Shown here one piece after another: positions 1 to 9,713 of a stretch of DNA of 64,000 bases (position 1 is its first letter; every line of letters begins with the position of its first letter). The DNA is taken from positions 227,627 through 291,626 of the forward strand of contig NZ_JAQZAT010000004.1 in NCBI RefSeq assembly GCF_028736925.1. Reading direction: 5' to 3'. The notes beneath the pieces were generated by a model. It was not told the DNA's origin. It searched no databases and worked only from the letters and a program-made list of their open reading frames with translations. This DNA is from Flavivirga sp. 57AJ16 (GTDB taxonomy: Bacteria > Bacteroidota > Bacteroidia > Flavobacteriales > Flavobacteriaceae). A program made the position numbers and the translations under genes.

Positions 1-140
1 GCCTAGTTATGGTTATGTTTTTTATTGAAATTTAATGGTAATAGTAATCGAAGATTCATGAACTCCTTTTATAAAAATAAAGATAGTGAGCTAAACGGTT
101 TTAACCAGTTATTTTGAAGTTTATTTGGTATTACACCCAA
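1..140 (-). repeat. Dispersed ~140-bp repeat, copy 1
   Basis: This stretch matches, as an imperfect reverse complement, the stretch at about 57720-57865. Shared landmarks are GCCTAGTTATG, ATCGAAGATTCATGAACTCC, TAGTGAGCTAAACGG and CCAGTTATTTTGAAGTTTAT. A third, shorter match to the central ATCGAAGATTCATGAACTCC core lies at about 30240-30260. No ORF is supported. The function is unknown; a non-autonomous mobile element or structured intergenic repeat is the likely class. Confidence 0.7.
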
Positions 141-271
141 CCTCTACTTTACCTGCAAGAAGGGAGTTGAGTATAGGTTTATACTTTGGTGATAGAAATC
201 AAAATGCTTGTAATTCCCTAGTAGCTAATTGAGGCGTTCCTTTTCAAATAAAACTGATATTGTAGAGCCGT

Positions 272-967
272 TTATTTGGTCATTTTGGTGAGTTCACGTG
301 TCCAACGTAATTTTCCTTTTTTATTATAACTTTCTGTTTTTATAATACCAATACCTTTTACGTACCACTCTACACCAGAACCTCTCATTTTTATAAAACC
401 TAGGGTAAAAATGTAATCGAAGGTCATTTTATAGGCATCAAATTCTCCAGCCTGATTTTTGTATGAGGTGTTTTGGATGACTTTTCGATTATAAACCTTC
501 ATATCTGCAAAAGAAGCAGCCGATGCACTATCATCACTCCCTATTTTCAATTCTATGGTGGCATCTTTTAAATCTAAACCCGCTGTTAAATTATCTGGAA
601 ACTCCACAAAATCTCCTTCTGCTTTAACTTGTAAGCTGCTTTTTTGATCGTCATTTTGATGTGCTAAATAACCAGCCATATCCACATAAAAATTACCATC
701 TACACATTTAAGTATATCTTTCCTTGCTACACCTTCTTTATTTTTATTACTCTTTTGAGTAGACTCAATCTCTATAATAAGTTCTCCGTTTTTTGTAGTG
801 ACCGATGTTACAACATAATTATCTACAGATTTAATTTTTCCCTTTTTATTGTAATTGGTATATTCTAAATGCATCCCCTCCGCATAAGGCGAAATAGCTT
901 CACAATTTTGAGAAATAACAACTTGTGCAAGACAAATAAAAATAACTATTAAAAATTTCGTTTTCAT
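272..967 (-). CDS. Secreted DUF3108-like (TapB-type) protein
   Basis: The 231-residue product starts with a clear signal peptide (Lys-rich start, hydrophobic residues 5-18, likely cleavage around the S-Q-N at 19-21), so it is exported to the periplasm or outer membrane. The rest is a mainly beta protein: an early Cys22, a Y-A-E-G-M-H-L-E-Y segment near residues 28-36, a KKGK-type motif at 41-44 that recurs near residues 215-219, and a closing W-T-R-E-L strand. This arrangement recalls the DUF3108/TapB-like family of Bacteroidota, whose function is poorly defined. That family call is from memory of the pattern and is moderate. It is a single gene; no terminator was seen downstream. Confidence 0.65.
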   Translation of the reverse strand: MKTKFLIVIFICLAQVVISQNCEAISPYAEGMHLEYTNYNKKGKIKSVDNYVVTSVTTKNGELIIEIESTQKSNKNKEGVARKDILKCVDGNFYVDMAGYLAHQNDDQKSSLQVKAEGDFVEFPDNLTAGLDLKDATIELKIGSDDSASAASFADMKVYNRKVIQNTSYKNQAGEFDAYKMTFDYIFTLGFIKMRGSGVEWYVKGIGIIKTESYNKKGKLRWTRELTKMTK

Positions 968-1059
968 AATATTGATTCTTTTTTTAGCGGCAATAAATAT
1001 ACTAATCCCGTTTTAAATAAAGGTTAGAAAAAATAAAAGCCTCATCTATAAATGATGGT

Positions 1060-1986
1060 TCAACTTTTTAAAAATTCTATATTTCTTTTTAAGCCCGAAT
1101 ACTTAGTGCGCTTAACTGCAGATTTTTTAAACACCTTACTAAATGTTTCTTGTGTAATCTCCTCCCAATCTTTTCTGGACATGGATAATAACTCTGGATG
1201 TGGGTTAAAAAGAGGTTCGTTATGTGGTTTTGAGAATCGATTCCACGGACAAACATCTTGACAAACATCGCAACCAAACATCCAATCGTCAAATTGCCCT
1301 TTAAATTCTGTTGGAATATTTTCTTTTAATTCTATGGTGAAATAGGAAATACATTTACTGCCGTCTACAACATATGGTTCTGTTATTGCTTGTGTTGGAC
1401 AAGCATCAATACATGCAGTACATGTGCCACAATGGTCTGTTGTGGGTAAATCGTATTCTAAATCCAAATCGATAATCAATTCCGCAATAAAATAAAAAGA
1501 GCCTACTTGTTGGGTTAATAAATTGCTATGCTTCCCAATCCAACCCAATCCACTTTTTGCAGCCCAGGCTTTATCTAAAACGGGGGCCGAATCTACAAAA
1601 GCACGTCCATGTACTTCTCCAATTTCTTCTTGAATAAAGTTTAAAAGTGATTTGAGCTTATCTTTTATTATAAAATGATAGTCTGTTCCGTAAGCATATT
1701 TGCTAATTTTTGGAGCGGTATCATCTTGTTGAAATTCTGATGGATAGTAATTCAATAATAGAGAGATCACACTTTTAGAACCTTCTACCAATTTTGTTGG
1801 GTCTAAGCGTTTATCAAAATGGTTTTCCATGTATTGCATTTGCCCATGCATATTCTTGTTCAACCAGTTTTCCAATCGTGGCGCTTCTTCTTCTAAAAAC
1901 TGGGCTTTACTAATACCACAAGACAAAAACCCGAGGCGTTTTGCTTCAGTTTTTATGAGGTTAGTATGTTTTGATTTTAAATTCAT
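1060..1986 (-). CDS. queG: Epoxyqueuosine reductase
   Basis: The protein of 308 residues carries out the last step of queuosine biosynthesis, reducing epoxyqueuosine to queuosine in tRNA, using a cobalamin cofactor and two [4Fe-4S] clusters. The N-terminal part is the QueG-type cobalamin-binding region (DUF1730-like, with a D-S-A-P-V-L-D-K segment near residues 128-135). The two ferredoxin-type cluster motifs are visible: [12 protein letters not shown] around residues 185-197 and [11 protein letters not shown] around 238-249. The length is slightly short compared with the E. coli enzyme (379) but usual for Bacteroidota, which lack the C-terminal HEAT repeats. The gene stands alone on the minus strand and starts at an ATG with the usual MNLKxKHTxLIKxEAKRLGF opening. 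Confidence 0.95.
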   Translation of the reverse strand: MNLKSKHTNLIKTEAKRLGFLSCGISKAQFLEEEAPRLENWLNKNMHGQMQYMENHFDKRLDPTKLVEGSKSVISLLLNYYPSEFQQDDTAPKISKYAYGTDYHFIIKDKLKSLLNFIQEEIGEVHGRAFVDSAPVLDKAWAAKSGLGWIGKHSNLLTQQVGSFYFIAELIIDLDLEYDLPTTDHCGTCTACIDACPTQAITEPYVVDGSKCISYFTIELKENIPTEFKGQFDDWMFGCDVCQDVCPWNRFSKPHNEPLFNPHPELLSMSRKDWEEITQETFSKVFKKSAVKRTKYSGLKRNIEFLKS

Positions 1987-2119
1987 TGTTTTATTGGGCT
2001 TCTATTACCCATTCGACATTTATGCCCAGCTTCTATTTTAAAGCTGTAAATATAAATGAATTCTATGGTGTTACATGATGCCTTTCTATATTCAAGATGA
2101 ACTAAAGTTGAAATGATTT

Positions 2120-2333
2120 ATTAAAGATTAACAACTTTAGGACTGCGCTCAGCCTGACATTATGGATGAAATCTTCTTGAGGCTTCGACTCCGCTCAGCC
2201 TGACATTACGATTATACTTCTTGAGGCTTCGACTACGCTCCTGCCTGACATGATGGTTGATATTAAAAATGAAAATGAAACTATTTTGTCACACTGAGCG
2301 CCCGCCTGCCGGACGGGCAGGCAGTCGAAGTGC
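2120..2333. repeat. Cluster of short dispersed repeats (GCTCAGCCTGACAT type)
   Basis: At least three partly degenerate copies of the unit GGCTTCGACTnCGCTCAGCCTGACATT lie at about 2139-2165, 2180-2207 and 2221-2252. They are followed by a GC-rich perfect hairpin (stem GCCTGCC / GGGCAGGC, 2304-2322) ending in GTCGAAGTG. Related copies occur near 3738-3780, 37165-37205, 40540-40560, 41310-41327 and 61000-61040. The hairpin sits just past the stop codon of the P450 gene and could help end its transcript, but it lacks a clean U-run. Confidence 0.6.
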
Positions 2334-2337
2334 TTGT

Positions 2338-3681
2338 TTAATTCTCACTTTTTTTTAAAACAAACCTCATTTTAACATCAACAGGTTTTAAAGTTATTAA
2401 AGGATTTATTTTTATAATATTATTATCTGTAAATAAATCAAACTTTTTCAATATCGCGTTCACAGCTAAAATCATTTCATACATAGCAAAATTATTCCCT
2501 ATACACAATCTTGGCCCTGCTCCAAAGGGCATATAATAGGGCATTATTTTTTTTCTGTTTTCTTCAAAAAAACGAGATGGCTTGAATACTTCCGGGTTCT
2601 CCCAATAGTTTTCGTTTCTATGTAATTCATAAATGGACGCGCCTATAATGGTTCCTTTTTTTAATACATAATCATCTATTTTATCGTCTTCAATGTTAAC
2701 GCGATCTGTTATCCAAGCTGGAGGGTACAAGCGAAGACTTTCCTCAATGCAACACTTCGTATAATTAAGTTGGGAAATCTCTTGTAAAGATGTTAAGCCT
2801 TTGGCACTGGTTTCTTTAATCTCAGCTTCAACTTTTGTTAAAATGCCTTTATTTTTAGCCAATAACTTTAATGTAAATGTTAAAGCATTAGCAGTTGTTT
2901 CATGGCCTGCTACAAACAAAATTAATATTTCATCAATTAATTGCTCATTGGTCATGGTTGTCCCATCTTCATATTTTGCAGAGAGCAACATATCCAGAAG
3001 GTCGTCGTGCTCATCACGAGACGCACGTCTTTGGACTATGATCGTATTAATGATGTTCCGACTTTCTTTTACCAATCTCATATGGTATGCCATCTCGCCC
3101 GATAGGGCATACCATATCTTTTTATATGGCATTCTTAGTTCTTTAACAATAAACAATTGTAGTTTTTCAATGATAAACCGCAACCTCTTTAAGGTTTCTT
3201 TTTCTGCCGTAAAGTCAAATAATGATTTAGCAACTACTTCGAATGCCAGCTCATTCATTATTGGATATAACTCTACAAATCCCTCAGTATTAATCTCATT
3301 GACTTGTTCATTAATAGCTTTATTAATAATCTCAACAAGGTTTTGAATTTTCTCTTTATGAAATGCCGGTTGGATTAATCGACGTTGCTTCAACCAATAA
3401 TCTCCACTTGATGTTAATAATCCATACCCAACATATTTAGACAAATAGGTTGTTTGAATTTTAGATTTATGATAAATTTTATGGTTTTTTTGTAGCATGT
3501 GCTTCGCAATAGCAGCATCTCGTGTTAAAACGATGTGCCCATAAAAAGGAGACTTGACAGCAAAGGTATCCCCCAATTCATTAAACCATTTATTATGAAA
3601 TGGAATGGGGTTTTTTGCTATAGTGGCCGATTTTATTAAGAATTTATAAAAGGGGACTTTATTTGGGTATTTGTACTTCAT
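2338..3681 (-). CDS. Cytochrome P450
   Basis: A soluble heme-thiolate monooxygenase of about 447 residues. The diagnostic motifs are all present: the I-helix oxygen-binding AGHETT (around residue 255), the ExxR motif ESLR (around 314) and the heme-binding FGAGPRLCIGNN with its cysteine ligand (around 390). The spacing resembles the CYP102/CYP4-like bacterial group with an R-R-L-I-Q-P-A-F helix. The open frame extends 19 codons upstream to a GTG at 3738, but that extension is made of the dispersed GACTTCGCTCAGTGA repeat, so I chose the internal ATG at 3681 (MKYKYPNK). Redox partners are not encoded nearby, and the substrate cannot be told from sequence. RuvB lies upstream on the same strand. 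Confidence 0.93.
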   Translation of the reverse strand: MKYKYPNKVPFYKFLIKSATIAKNPIPFHNKWFNELGDTFAVKSPFYGHIVLTRDAAIAKHMLQKNHKIYHKSKIQTTYLSKYVGYGLLTSSGDYWLKQRRLIQPAFHKEKIQNLVEIINKAINEQVNEINTEGFVELYPIMNELAFEVVAKSLFDFTAEKETLKRLRFIIEKLQLFIVKELRMPYKKIWYALSGEMAYHMRLVKESRNIINTIIVQRRASRDEHDDLLDMLLSAKYEDGTTMTNEQLIDEILILFVAGHETTANALTFTLKLLAKNKGILTKVEAEIKETSAKGLTSLQEISQLNYTKCCIEESLRLYPPAWITDRVNIEDDKIDDYVLKKGTIIGASIYELHRNENYWENPEVFKPSRFFEENRKKIMPYYMPFGAGPRLCIGNNFAMYEMILAVNAILKKFDLFTDNNIIKINPLITLKPVDVKMRFVLKKSEN

Positions 3682-3811
3682 TTTACACGAATGACTGAAC
3701 AATCTGTTTAAGTTCTTTTTGTGGGTTCTTGCCCTCACTTCGACTTCGCTCAGTGACCACGACTTCGCTCAATGACTAGGTTCAAGGGGCCGTTTCAGAA
3801 TGCCACTAGTG

Positions 3812-4834
3812 TTAAAACAACCCGCCTTGGATATCTCCTTTTATTCTACCCAAATGTTTATAAGCCTGCTCGGTAACTTCCCGTCCACGAGGTGTACGCA
3901 TAATAAATCCTTGCTGAATTAAAAAGGGCTCATAAACTTCTTCTATGGTTTCCGGACTTTCACTAACCGCAGTAGCTATAGTTGTAATACCAACAGGACC
4001 TCCTTTAAATTTATCTATGATGGTAGATAGAATTTTGTTGTCCATTTCGTCCAATCCATGTGCATCTACATTTAAGGCTTCTAATGCAAACTTCGCAATT
4101 TCAATATCGATAGTTCCATTGCCCTTTATTTGAGCAAAATCCCGAACACGTCGCAATAAGGCATTTGCTATTCTTGGGGTTCCTCTGCTTCTCCCTGCAA
4201 TCTCTATGGCTGCTTCCATAGATATTGGCATATTCAAAATATCTGCACTTCTCTGTATGATGGTGGTTAGTAAATCTGTTTTATAATACTGCAACCTACT
4301 TTGGATACCAAAACGGGCGCGCATTGGTGAGGTTAATAATCCAGATCGGGTTGTAGCACCAACTAAGGTAAACGGGTTTAAATTAATTTGCACGGACCGC
4401 GCATTAGGTCCAGACTCGATCATGATATCAATCTTGTAATCTTCCATAGCAGAATATAAATACTCTTCTACGATGGGGCTTAATCGATGAATTTCGTCAA
4501 TAAATAACACATCACGTTCCTCTAAATTAGTTAGTAAGCCCGCCAAGTCTCCCGGTTTATCCAAAACGGGTCCCGATGTTACTTTTATACCTACATTTAA
4601 TTCGTTTGCTAAAATATGGGCCAAAGTTGTTTTTCCCAGGCCTGGAGGCCCATGAAACAGCGTATGGTCTAAAGCTTCGGTTCTTAAATTCGCTGCTTGA
4701 ACAAATATTTGAAGGTTTTCCAAAACCTGATCCTGACCCGTAAAATCGTCAAAGGCCAGTGGCCTTAATTTTTTTTCTACATCTAATTCTTCTGGAGAGA
4801 TATTTTCGTTGGATGGATCTAGGTTTTCGTTCAT
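3812..4834 (-). CDS. ruvB: Holliday junction branch migration ATPase RuvB
   Basis: The 340-residue AAA+ motor forms hexameric rings that, with RuvA, drive branch migration of Holliday junctions before RuvC cleavage. Visible motifs are Walker [10 protein letters not shown] (62-70), Walker B FIDEIH (111-116), the sensor-1 region [18 protein letters not shown] (about 158-175) and a C-terminal winged-helix domain with PRGREVT near residue 318. Length and order are those of a complete RuvB. RuvA and RuvC are not in the window. The gene lies upstream of the P450 on the same strand, separated by a dispersed repeat, and probably has its own promoter. Confidence 0.98.
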   Translation of the reverse strand: MNENLDPSNENISPEELDVEKKLRPLAFDDFTGQDQVLENLQIFVQAANLRTEALDHTLFHGPPGLGKTTLAHILANELNVGIKVTSGPVLDKPGDLAGLLTNLEERDVLFIDEIHRLSPIVEEYLYSAMEDYKIDIMIESGPNARSVQINLNPFTLVGATTRSGLLTSPMRARFGIQSRLQYYKTDLLTTIIQRSADILNMPISMEAAIEIAGRSRGTPRIANALLRRVRDFAQIKGNGTIDIEIAKFALEALNVDAHGLDEMDNKILSTIIDKFKGGPVGITTIATAVSESPETIEEVYEPFLIQQGFIMRTPRGREVTEQAYKHLGRIKGDIQGGLF

Positions 4835-5197
4835 AACAACTTCCTGCGATGGCTGGATTTTTTTATTATTTAAATGGTCTTGACAGCATGAATTCCTGCC
4901 TTTACTGAAACAAGTTCAGCACATATGCAGGGATAATATTGTTTCTAACTTAGCATTACTTTCTAAAATTTGCTCCTTTTTTGTCACATTGAGTACAGTC
5001 AAAATGTAAATAAAAACTAGAATTCCAATAGGTATTCAACTGTATTCAGACTAACATTACAACCTTAATTTATATGACATTCAGCATGGTTATGCTTTCA
5101 TTTTCTTTTTCGCTTTTATAAAAAATCGTTGTGCTTTATTTGAGTTATTTTAAATCAGAACTGGTATAGCAAAAAGGCAATACAAGCAAATATAATC
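4835..5197. other. Gene-free interval between ruvB and the Calx-beta protein gene
   Basis: I see no convincing coding sequence on either strand in this AT-rich stretch. It should hold the ruvB promoter (minus strand) near its left end. A short CTGAAACAAGTTCAGCA palindrome at about 4906-4922 belongs to a CTGAAACAAGTTCAG motif also seen near 55607-55625. Confidence 0.5.
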
Positions 5198-5226
5198 AAA
5201 AAGCCTTTCCGAATCGGAAAGGCTTT
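5198..5226 (-). terminator. Intrinsic terminator of the Calx-beta gene
   Basis: A perfect inverted repeat AGCCTTTCC-GAAT-CGGAAAGGCTT is followed, on the minus strand, by a run of five T. It lies about 50 bp past the stop codon at 5276. The same hairpin is used again at 9635-9665. Confidence 0.85.
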
Positions 5227-5275
5227 AGCAAATAACTTGATTTAAAATAATTTATTTGCTCCCCCTATTCATCTT

Positions 5276-8200
5276 TTATTTCTTGATTATTCTTTTTACC
5301 AATATTCCACCCCCTGCTTTAATCCTTACAAGGTACACCCCAGGATCAATACTAGATAAATCAACTGTTTGGTTTTTCAGCTCAATATCCTTAACAAGTT
5401 TTCCCAAAACATCGAACAATGCCACTTGTTCTATTTCTACGTTATCTGTTTTGATATGCAAGTTCTCTTCTACCGGGTTTGGATATAGGCTTATCAAATC
5501 TTTCAACGGTGCACCCTCAAGGCCCAAGGTAGCAGTAGTAAACGTTTTTACGGTACCGTAAGTTGTTCCCGAGCTATTGATGGCATAGGTTCTATATGAA
5601 TACCCAGAATTATCGTTTAGTCCTGTAACAGACTGGCCAAAGATGCCCCCGCCCGTTCCTATCTGTAATTTTATAGTATTGGCATCTCCGATCTCCGGGT
5701 CGTTGTCGTCTGCTGTCAGGGCGTAAACGATTCCACGCTCTGTTACGCTGGTACTACCCTCGTCCGTAACATTGCCTCCCAAGGTCGCCGATGTCGATAA
5801 TATATTACTGGCATCGTCTGTAAGAACTGTTGCCGTGAAGTCATCGTTATCGATGGTCACCGTCGCACCGTCCGTAATGTTCACCGACAGTGTGGTCGAT
5901 GCCAGATTGGACTGGCTTACCGTCAAGGTCTCGTTTGCCTCCAGTTTTGTGTCCCCCGTCGGGGTCACCGTAAAGGTCTGCGTCTCGCTGGCACTGCCCG
6001 TAAAGGTCAGGGTCTGGCCCGTCACGGCCGTGTAGTCACTATCGCTAGTGGTCGCCGTGCCGTCCGAGGTACTTACGTCCACAGTGAAACCGCCCTGTAC
6101 CGCATTGTCCAAAGTGGCCGTCACCGTGATGGCCCCGTCGTTCTCGTTGCCGCTCACATCCGCGATCGTTACCGTGGCGCTGTCATCGTTGTCGATGGTC
6201 ACCGTGGCGCCGTCCGTGATGTTCACCGTCAGGGCACTAGCCGCCAGATTGGACTGGCTTACCGTCAAGGTCTCGTTCGCCTCCAGTTTGGTATCTCCTG
6301 TTGGGGTCACCGTAAAGGTCTGCGTCTCGTTGGCCGTTCCCGTAAAGGTCAGAGTCTGGTCCGTCACGGCCGAATAATCGCTGTCGCCCGTGGTTGCCAT
6401 GCCGTCCGAGGTGCTTACGTCCACCGTAAAGCCCCCCTGTACCGCATTATCCAAAGTGGCCGTCACCGTGATAGCACCGTCGTTCTCGTTGCCGCTCACG
6501 TCCGCGATCGTTACCGACGCGCTGTCGTCATTATCAATGGTCACCGTGGCGCCGTCCGTGATGTTCACCGTCAGGACAGTAGCCACCAGATTGGACTGGC
6601 TTACCGTCAAGGTCTCGTTCGCCTCCAGTTTGGTGTCTCCCGTTGGGGTCACCGTAAAGGTCTGCGTCTCGCTGGCCGTTCCCGTAAAGGTCAGGGTCTG
6701 GCCCGCCACGGCCGAATAATCGCTGTCGCCCGTAGTCGCAGTACCGTCACTCGTGCTCACGTCTACCATGAAACCGCCCTGTACCGCATTGTCCAAAGTG
6801 GCCGTCACCGTGATAGCACCGTCGTTCTCGTTGCCGCTCACATCCGCGATCGTTACCGACGCGCTGTCGTCGTTGTTGATGGTCACCGTGGCGCCGTCCG
6901 TGATGTTCACCGCCAGGACAGTAGCCGCCAGGTTGGACTGGCTTACCGTCAAGGTCTCGTTCGCCTCCAGTTTGGTGTCCCCCGTTGGGGTCACCGTAAA
7001 GGTCTGCGTCTCGCTGGCACTTCCCGTAAAGGTCAGGGTCTGGCCCGTCACGGCCGTGTAGTCGCTATCGCTAGTGGTCGCCGTACCGTCACTCGTGCTC
7101 ACGTCAACCGTGAAACCGCCCTGTACCGCATTGTCCAAAGTGGCTGTCACCGTGATGGCCCCGTCGTTCTCGTTGCCGCTCACGTTGGCTATGGTCACCA
7201 TCGCGCTATCGTCGTCATTAATGGTATAAGTATGTACCAGATTCGTTCCCAAGGTGGCATTGGTGGGGTTTAAAATTGTTACGATCACTGTTTCGTTGGC
7301 TTCCAGAATAGCATCTGGGACTATACTGGCTATGGTTATGTCATTATTACCATCTCCAGCCGATATGGTCAATGAGCCATCTGCCAGCGTATAATCTGTT
7401 CCTCCTGCTGCTGCTGTTCCCGTTACTACATAATCTACGGAGACATCACTTCCGCTTATTGTGCTTAACGAGACTTCTAAATCTGCACTGCCCACGCTTT
7501 CCGCTCCCGATGAGCTCGTGGAGGTAAAAGCTACCGTGGGGTTTAACGTTGTAAATGTCTCTACGGTTCCTTCTGTTGTTCCTTCGCTATTTATGGCGTA
7601 TGCCGAAAAGCTATAGTTACTAGAGGCGAGCAAACTCGAAATTGCCTGGCCGAAACTTCCCGTTGTACCAGAGACGACTACCTTGGTTACATTGGCCCCT
7701 CCTGCTTCTGCCACTGTTGGCGTGGCATCATCCGAGGTCAGTGCGTATACAAAGCCTCTTTCTGTTACAACCGCTCCGCCATCTGAGGTGACATCACCGT
7801 TAAGTGTTGCTCCTGTGGCTATAATTGAAATAGCCGCATTGGTGGTTACTGCTGGTGGTGAAAGTGGTGGTGGTATACCATCTTGGATAGCTATATTATT
7901 TATACTTGGATATGTTAGACCAGAGGTCGTAATAATTCTCACCTCATCAACATAATCAAAATCCGAATTTAAAGATACCGACACACTGTTGGCATCTGGG
8001 TTTCCTGTAAATGTGGTACTAGCTACTTGAGAACCATCCCTCAAGCCTATTACAGACATAGCTTGTGAATTATTGTTCCCCCAGTCATACCATTCAAACC
8101 CATTTATCTGAAACTCATCCCCAGAAGAAGATTTTACAATTTGCCCTTTCCAAGTATCGTTAAATGGCGGAGCAGAAAAAGTAGTAAGTCCAGAAAAACC

Positions 8201-9487
8201 ATCCAAAGTTCCCAAATCTCCATCTGAGTACCACTCTAGAACACCTATATTATCAAAGGATTCATCAACATTATATATTTCGATCGTTATGCCCGAAATA
8301 TCTGATGATCCACCTTCTCCATCTTCAGCTATACCATCGTTCCAAGCTGCACCTGCATCACTGGTAAATTGCAGATTTTGAGAAGTTGATGGTATCGAAT
8401 ATATTATATCGTCAATAAAAACATTTAAATCTGCTGCTTCAATCCATAATTCGTCTATATCCTGAAAATCTGTATTACCAGATAATACCTGATTCCCATC
8501 AAAAGTAATATTAACAGTTGCTCCTACCTGAGCACCATCTTTATAGGCCTTTAATGTCCCCGTAGTACTAGCTCCAACACCAGAATCTTGTATATAAATA
8601 CTTGAAACAGCAAATTCATCTCCTCCGTGACGTTTAATAGTCCATTTTGTTATTCCACCAATATCGGCATTGTTGTCATAAAGTGCCCCTGTACCTCCAG
8701 CCCCCGAGGTTTCCCTGAAAGAAATAAAATCGTCGGATGCCACAGAGTTTATCGAAAGGCTTAGTGGACCCAATGAAACTGTTTTTCCAAGTGTTCGATT
8801 ATTTGTTACTCCTGTGTTGTTAAAATCGATTGTTGCAGATCCTGTAGGCACAGTTCCTGCTACTACATTGCTAATAGTTATTCCTTTTAAGGTAAATGCA
8901 TCTGGCAGGTCTATTAAAGGGTTCACCGTGAACTCAATTTCTGAAACTCCAGTAACAGGTAACGTATTATTATTATCAAAAAAAGTACCTATTGAAACAC
9001 CCGAATTATTTTCAGATAAGGATTTATTTGCACTTAATGTCATTGTTCTAATCGTCGTACCAGAAGCATTTTTAAAGACTATTTGAGTATTCGTTGTATA
9101 AATAGATGGTCCATTTATTGACGATAGGTAGTTAAAAATAGTCAAATCATCCACATCAAAAGATACAGCATTTGTTCCATCTGCCTTAACTGTAAATACC
9201 GCAGTTGCTCCTGGGGTAATATTTGTAGAAAATAATTCTGACCCTACCACACTACCAGTAACATTAGTTGTTTGGTTGCTACCTTCTAATATTGATGTTG
9301 TAGAAATGGATTTAAATCCAACGCTTCCAGAATCATCTGCCCCAAGAACTCCAAATTTATAAAAATCTTGGGGAAACACTTGAAAACACATCATAATTAG
9401 CAAAAGAGAAAAAAGATTTTTAATCTTTCCTTGTTTCAGTTTATAACTTGAATGAAGTACTAAAGTAATTTTTTTCATGAGATACAA
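5276..9487 (-). CDS. Secreted multidomain Calx-beta repeat protein with type A T9SS sorting domain
   Basis: A 1403-residue exported surface or secreted protein. After a long signal peptide (hydrophobic part about 25-38, ending FPQ) comes a beta-rich region with two lamin/CBM-like stretches, a WxSDGxxG segment and fibronectin-like ALTSDD...TTEG modules near 600-650 and 1230-1320. Then come one divergent Calx-beta domain (about 650-755) and four nearly identical 114-residue Calx-beta units (about 757-1212). Each unit carries acidic SGNENDGAITV and DGATVTI(D/N)NDD segments expected to bind calcium. The C terminus (LYPNPVEENLHI ... GVYLVRI ... KRIIKK) is a type A sorting domain, so secretion by the type IX system and surface anchoring or release are expected. 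An in-frame ATG three codons on (9478, MKKITLVL) is an equally good start. The long plus-strand open frames here are shadows. Confidence 0.9.
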   Translation of the reverse strand: MYLMKKITLVLHSSYKLKQGKIKNLFSLLLIMMCFQVFPQDFYKFGVLGADDSGSVGFKSISTTSILEGSNQTTNVTGSVVGSELFSTNITPGATAVFTVKADGTNAVSFDVDDLTIFNYLSSINGPSIYTTNTQIVFKNASGTTIRTMTLSANKSLSENNSGVSIGTFFDNNNTLPVTGVSEIEFTVNPLIDLPDAFTLKGITISNVVAGTVPTGSATIDFNNTGVTNNRTLGKTVSLGPLSLSINSVASDDFISFRETSGAGGTGALYDNNADIGGITKWTIKRHGGDEFAVSSIYIQDSGVGASTTGTLKAYKDGAQVGATVNITFDGNQVLSGNTDFQDIDELWIEAADLNVFIDDIIYSIPSTSQNLQFTSDAGAAWNDGIAEDGEGGSSDISGITIEIYNVDESFDNIGVLEWYSDGDLGTLDGFSGLTTFSAPPFNDTWKGQIVKSSSGDEFQINGFEWYDWGNNNSQAMSVIGLRDGSQVASTTFTGNPDANSVSVSLNSDFDYVDEVRIITTSGLTYPSINNIAIQDGIPPPLSPPAVTTNAAISIIATGATLNGDVTSDGGAVVTERGFVYALTSDDATPTVAEAGGANVTKVVVSGTTGSFGQAISSLLASSNYSFSAYAINSEGTTEGTVETFTTLNPTVAFTSTSSSGAESVGSADLEVSLSTISGSDVSVDYVVTGTAAAGGTDYTLADGSLTISAGDGNNDITIASIVPDAILEANETVIVTILNPTNATLGTNLVHTYTINDDDSAMVTIANVSGNENDGAITVTATLDNAVQGGFTVDVSTSDGTATTSDSDYTAVTGQTLTFTGSASETQTFTVTPTGDTKLEANETLTVSQSNLAATVLAVNITDGATVTINNDDSASVTIADVSGNENDGAITVTATLDNAVQGGFMVDVSTSDGTATTGDSDYSAVAGQTLTFTGTASETQTFTVTPTGDTKLEANETLTVSQSNLVATVLTVNITDGATVTIDNDDSASVTIADVSGNENDGAITVTATLDNAVQGGFTVDVSTSDGMATTGDSDYSAVTDQTLTFTGTANETQTFTVTPTGDTKLEANETLTVSQSNLAASALTVNITDGATVTIDNDDSATVTIADVSGNENDGAITVTATLDNAVQGGFTVDVSTSDGTATTSDSDYTAVTGQTLTFTGSASETQTFTVTPTGDTKLEANETLTVSQSNLASTTLSVNITDGATVTIDNDDFTATVLTDDASNILSTSATLGGNVTDEGSTSVTERGIVYALTADDNDPEIGDANTIKLQIGTGGGIFGQSVTGLNDNSGYSYRTYAINSSGTTYGTVKTFTTATLGLEGAPLKDLISLYPNPVEENLHIKTDNVEIEQVALFDVLGKLVKDIELKNQTVDLSSIDPGVYLVRIKAGGGILVKRIIKK
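5851..7218 (-). repeat. Four tandem 342-bp repeats inside the Calx-beta gene
   Basis: The same landmark (ATGGTCACCGTnGC, next to an ATC/ATTG start) recurs at 5851, 6193, 6535 and 6877, and in degenerate form at 7219. The period is therefore exactly 342 bp, i.e. 114 codons. The units are nearly identical at DNA level and visibly richer in G+C than the flanking coding DNA. This points to recent amplification or gene conversion, and the copy number may vary between strains. Confidence 0.92.
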
Positions 9488-9634
9488 TATGTAAGGTTAG
9501 TTAATTATTATTATGTAATACTTTTTAAATAAATTTTGTATGAATATAAAACAAAATAAAATCTAAAACAACATTATATCGTGTTTTTTTGATTTTAAAC
9601 GATTATTTATATGTATTGTCAATTATTTTTAGCA

Positions 9635-9665
9635 TAAAAAAGCCTTTCCGAATCGGAAAGGCTTT
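9635..9665 (-). terminator. Intrinsic terminator of the adhesin-PorP/SprF-OmpA operon
   Basis: An inverted repeat AGCCTTTCC-GAAT-CGGAAAGGCTT with six T following on the minus strand lies about 50 bp beyond the OmpA-family stop codon. It is the same hairpin, base for base, as at 5198-5226. Confidence 0.85.
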
Positions 9666-9713
9666 AGCAAATAATTTGGTTAAAATTATGGCTAGTTATA
9701 AATAGTTCATCGG

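Noticed and set aside
5772-7061. Series of plus-strand open frames of 87-109 codons opposite the Calx-beta repeats
   Set aside because: They repeat with the same 342-bp period as the coding strand and are shadows of the GC-rich repeats; none has its own family signature.
5851-7218. Regular repeats considered as a CRISPR array
   Set aside because: Units are 342 bp, contiguous and protein-coding in one frame; there are no short repeats with unique spacers and no cas genes.
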